7,621 nt of DNA from Armatimonadota bacterium (lineage in GTDB: Bacteria > Armatimonadota > DTGP01 > JAHWJO01), in the NCBI GenBank assembly GCA_019348365.1, contig JAHWJO010000214.1:1-7621 (forward strand), in the 5' to 3' direction. The translations under genes and the position numbers were made by a program. This document shows, piece by piece, positions 5,906 to 7,621 of this stretch. Position 1 is the first letter of the stretch, and every line of letters starts with the position of its first letter. Below the pieces are notes generated by a model. The model was given only the letters and a program-made list of their open reading frames with translations. It did no database searches and was not told the origin of the DNA.

Positions 5906-6547
5906 ATGCGCGCCGTCCGAGACCTTCTGCAAGCCGTTCGTTGCGCCGATACCCGGCGGGCCGAAGAGTTGCTGCGGGTCCACCCGAATCTGATAGGGAC
6001 CGAGGGGCTCCTGCATCTGGCCGTCGCCGCCCCGCGCTCGCTCGGCGCGATCTGCGCCGCCTCCGCCTCCGCGCTCATGGCGAACCGTCGCGCGATGGTG
6101 AAGCTCCTCCTCGCGCATGGAGCGGACGTGAACGCGACCGATATCCATGGGGAAACCCCGCTCTTCCGGGCGGTCTCCCAGGGACATGATGAGATGGTGG
6201 AGCTGCTTCTGGAGCGCGGCGCGAACCCCAATGTCCCCAGCCGCAGCGGCGAGACTCCCCTGCACCGCGCCGCGCAGAAGCGACGACTCGCCCTCCTCCC
6301 GATCCTGCTCTCCCAGGGAGCCGTGATGGAGGTGAAGGACCATCGCGGACTGACTCCGCTGCAGGTGGCGCACGACGACGATACCGAAACCGTCACCGAC
6401 ATCTTCAGCCGCTACGAGGCCGCCCAGCGCTTGATCGACTCGTTCGCGGCGGACGCCTCCGGGTCCCGCGATCTCTACTCCTCCGAGATGCGGAGCGCCG
6501 TCCGCTTCCTCCCAACCCTGGTCACGACCGGCGCGTTCGCTCTCTAA
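5906..6547 (+). CDS. Small ankyrin-repeat protein
   Basis: This 213-residue protein has no signal peptide or membrane helix and is presumably cytoplasmic. Ankyrin repeats are protein-binding scaffolds; the partner is unknown. Two clear repeats are seen: residues about 81-112 (HGETPLFRAV, then VELLLERGANPNV) and about 114-145 (SGETPLHRAA, then LPILLSQGA). Before them lies an incomplete N-terminal unit (residues 5-30) and a first repeat at about 34-79 that is stretched by roughly 15 residues, rich in Ala and Ser, between LLHLAV and MVKLLLAHGADVNATD. A fourth unit (about 147-170, HRGLTPLQVAHDDD) is degenerate and serves as the C-terminal cap. The last 40 residues are not recognised. The gene lies downstream of the SOS-type promoter with no other confirmed gene in between, and 112 bases upstream of the TIM-barrel gene. 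Confidence 0.9.
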   Translation: MRAVRDLLQAVRCADTRRAEELLRVHPNLIGTEGLLHLAVAAPRSLGAICAASASALMANRRAMVKLLLAHGADVNATDIHGETPLFRAVSQGHDEMVELLLERGANPNVPSRSGETPLHRAAQKRRLALLPILLSQGAVMEVKDHRGLTPLQVAHDDDTETVTDIFSRYEAAQRLIDSFAADASGSRDLYSSEMRSAVRFLPTLVTTGAFAL

Positions 6548-6549
6548 CC

Positions 6550-6565
6550 CTCCGCGTTTGCGGAG
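6550..6565 (+). terminator. Hairpin just after the ankyrin gene (weak terminator or attenuator)
   Basis: CTCCGC and GCGGAG form a perfect 6-bp GC-rich stem with a 4-base loop, starting 3 bases after the stop codon. No T-tract follows, so it is not a classical terminator. Its right arm can instead pair with TCCGCAA at 6584-6590 (7 bp, using 6558-6564), giving two mutually exclusive structures. Confidence 0.35.
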
Positions 6566-6650
6566 ATTAAGGGAACATCCGTTTCCGCAAGAGCAAATTC
6601 GAGCAGAGCCGTCGAAAAATGAAAAAGGGGAATTCCGGCCCTCCTCGAAT

Positions 6651-6654
6651 GGAG
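6651..6654 (+). promoter_or_regulatory. Ribosome binding site that sets the TIM-barrel gene start
   Basis: GGAG lies 5 bases before ATG 6660. In-frame starts further upstream (for example 6558) would add a charged stretch unlike the family and would begin inside the hairpin. Confidence 0.7.
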
Positions 6655-6659
6655 CGGGT

Positions 6660-7505
6660 ATGAAACTCGCCGTCTCCAGTTACTCCTTTCACCGGTTCGG
6701 GCAGGGGCCGGAGGGTGACGCCCGGCCCTCCTTCTTCGAGATGGTGGACGCCTGCGCCCGTCTCGGTATCGACGGATTGGAACTGCTGGGCGTCCACTTC
6801 AAGAGCGCGGAACCCGGCTTCCTCCACGCGCTGAAGCAGCACGCTTTCCGGCGCGGCGTCGCCCTCATCGCCGTCTCCGCCCACCACAACTTCGTCACCC
6901 CGGACCCCGGCAAGCGCCGGGAGGAGATCGACAAGGTCTGCCGCTGGGTGGACGTAGCCCATGAGATCGGGGCGCCGGCGGTGCGAGTCTTCGGGGGCCG
7001 CTGGGCCACGCGCCCGAACTTCGCGGAGTTCATGTCCGCGCGCGGCGAGGAACCTCCCCTGGAGGGCTACACCGAAGCCGAAGGGTACGCCTGGAACGCC
7101 GAAGCATTACGGATCGCGGCATACTACGCGGGGCGAAAAGGCGTGACGCTGGCGCTTGAGAACCACTGGGGCTTCACCGGGACCGCCGATGGCGTGCTCC
7201 GCATCCTCGACCGGGTGGATTCGCCCTGGCTGCGGGTCGTGCTGGACACCGGGAACTTCAACTTCTCTCCCGATCCGTACGGCGAGATGGAACGCCTCGC
7301 CCCGCACGCGCTCATGGTCCACGCGAAGACGTACATCGGCGGCGGAATCTACTACACCGCCGACCTCGATTACGGGCGGATCGCGGGGATCCTGAAGGAC
7401 GCGGGATTCCAGGGCTACGTCTCCCTCGAATTCGAGGGCAAAGCCCACCCCGACCGGGCGATCCCGAAGAGCATAGAGATGCTGGGACAGGCGATGAAAG
7501 GATAA
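6660..7505 (+). CDS. Sugar phosphate isomerase/epimerase-like TIM-barrel protein
   Basis: This 281-residue cytoplasmic protein belongs to the xylose-isomerase-like TIM-barrel / AP endonuclease 2 superfamily and is of normal length. It starts at once with the first barrel strand, MKLAVSSYSF, followed by GIDGLELLGVHF as the second. The metal site of the superfamily is visible: Glu167 in LALENHWG, Asp196 in VVLDTGNF, His221 in MVHAKTY and Glu257 in VSLEFEG; His169 and His75-His76 may contact substrate. Members isomerise or epimerise sugars, keto-sugars or inositol derivatives, and a few act as dehydratases or nucleases; the precise reaction cannot be called from sequence. Because the window also has an intracellular arabinofuranosidase, a role in sugar catabolism is plausible but unproven. 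It may be co-transcribed with the ankyrin gene 112 bases upstream. Confidence 0.9.
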   Translation: MKLAVSSYSFHRFGQGPEGDARPSFFEMVDACARLGIDGLELLGVHFKSAEPGFLHALKQHAFRRGVALIAVSAHHNFVTPDPGKRREEIDKVCRWVDVAHEIGAPAVRVFGGRWATRPNFAEFMSARGEEPPLEGYTEAEGYAWNAEALRIAAYYAGRKGVTLALENHWGFTGTADGVLRILDRVDSPWLRVVLDTGNFNFSPDPYGEMERLAPHALMVHAKTYIGGGIYYTADLDYGRIAGILKDAGFQGYVSLEFEGKAHPDRAIPKSIEMLGQAMKG

Positions 7506-7517
7506 GGGCTGCCGCCG

Positions 7518-7540
7518 GAGAAAGATCGTTTATCTTTCTC
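7518..7540. terminator. 9-bp stem-loop, possible two-way terminator
   Basis: GAGAAAGAT (7518-7526) and ATCTTTCTC (7532-7540) pair perfectly around a 5-base loop, 12 bases after the TIM-barrel stop codon. It is the longest perfect hairpin noticed here. There is no long T-tract after it, so it may be a mixed or Rho-assisted terminator. The symmetric form would work on both strands. Confidence 0.5.
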
Positions 7541-7621
7541 GTACTGCCTGACGCCCCACGATCGCAGGCAAAAGCTGAGGCGACAAGCGAAGGCCGCGAC
7601 GCCACAGCGCGCGGGACAGTC
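7530..7621 (-). CDS. Possible C-terminal end of a minus-strand gene
   Basis: On the minus strand a frame enters from the right edge and runs 29 codons, ending RQAVRER with a stop at 7532-7530, inside the loop of the terminator-like hairpin. The tail (for example LSPQLLPAIVGRQAVRER) reads like an ordinary basic, helical protein end, and a convergent gene would explain the hairpin. Thirty open codons are not rare in GC-rich DNA, so this is a guess. No family is recognised. Confidence 0.25.
   Translation of the reverse strand, partial: LSRALWRRGLRLSPQLLPAIVGRQAVRER

Noticed and set aside
5569..6402. Minus-strand frame of 277 codons across the SOS region and ankyrin gene
   Set aside because: Most of it is the antisense of clear ankyrin repeats and is Ser/Arg-rich; its end in the intergenic region is unrecognised.
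2814..6577. Shared 10-mer TAAGGGAACA after the glycosidase and after the ankyrin gene
   Set aside because: Matches of this length are common by chance and no further similarity surrounds them.
1..7621. CRISPR arrays, tRNA or rRNA genes, insertion sequences, integrases, long repeats
   Set aside because: None were seen on reading both strands; a covariance-model tRNA/ncRNA search could not be run.

Overview
The window looks like a chromosomal piece of a GC-rich free-living bacterium, most likely Armatimonadota; Planctomycetota- or Verrucomicrobiota-like lineages are the alternative. The main clue is a secreted prepilin-like protein with the segment G|FTLIELLVVIAI followed by AKAREK and a late His...DG motif, a protein type that is greatly expanded in those phyla. 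A DUF1680/GH127 glycosidase and a sugar-phosphate-isomerase-like TIM barrel fit the same saprophytic, plant-polysaccharide-using lifestyle. The taxon is an inference from protein style, not from a marker gene.

Layout. At the left edge (1-289, minus strand) is the 5' end of an integral membrane protein, probably the sensor region of a signalling protein. It is followed by about 600 bases with no convincing gene, holding one doubtful minus-strand small ORF and a possible operator/promoter. Three co-oriented plus-strand genes follow: a cytoplasmic GH127-type beta-L-arabinofuranosidase (GTG start at 907), a pseudopilin/H-X9-DG-type protein (ATG at 2917) and a secreted HExxH zinc-peptidase-like protein with a CARDB-like domain (TTG start at 3794). 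In each case a strong Shine-Dalgarno site settles the start, and two of the three starts are not ATG.

A 576-base gap (5330-5905) is the most interesting stretch. It opens with a good sigma70-type promoter (TTGCCC-17-TACAAT). A perfect palindrome, CGAACATATGTTCC, lies at the predicted transcription start and matches the Gram-positive-type LexA/SOS-box consensus. A weaker copy sits 63 bp downstream. Further on are two copies of the 10-bp palindrome TCTATATAGA. No established SOS gene is visible immediately downstream, so what this promoter drives is open: a short peptide, an RNA, or the ankyrin gene through a long leader.

The right part holds a small ankyrin-repeat protein (5906-6547), then a short spacer with two mutually exclusive hairpins, then a sugar phosphate isomerase/epimerase-like TIM-barrel protein (6660-7505). 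The window closes with a 9-bp stem-loop, probably a terminator between converging genes, and a possible C-terminal tail of a minus-strand gene.

How the genes may work together: the arabinofuranosidase and the TIM-barrel protein suggest intracellular sugar processing, while the pseudopilin and the metallopeptidase are both exported. No shared pathway can be shown from this window alone.
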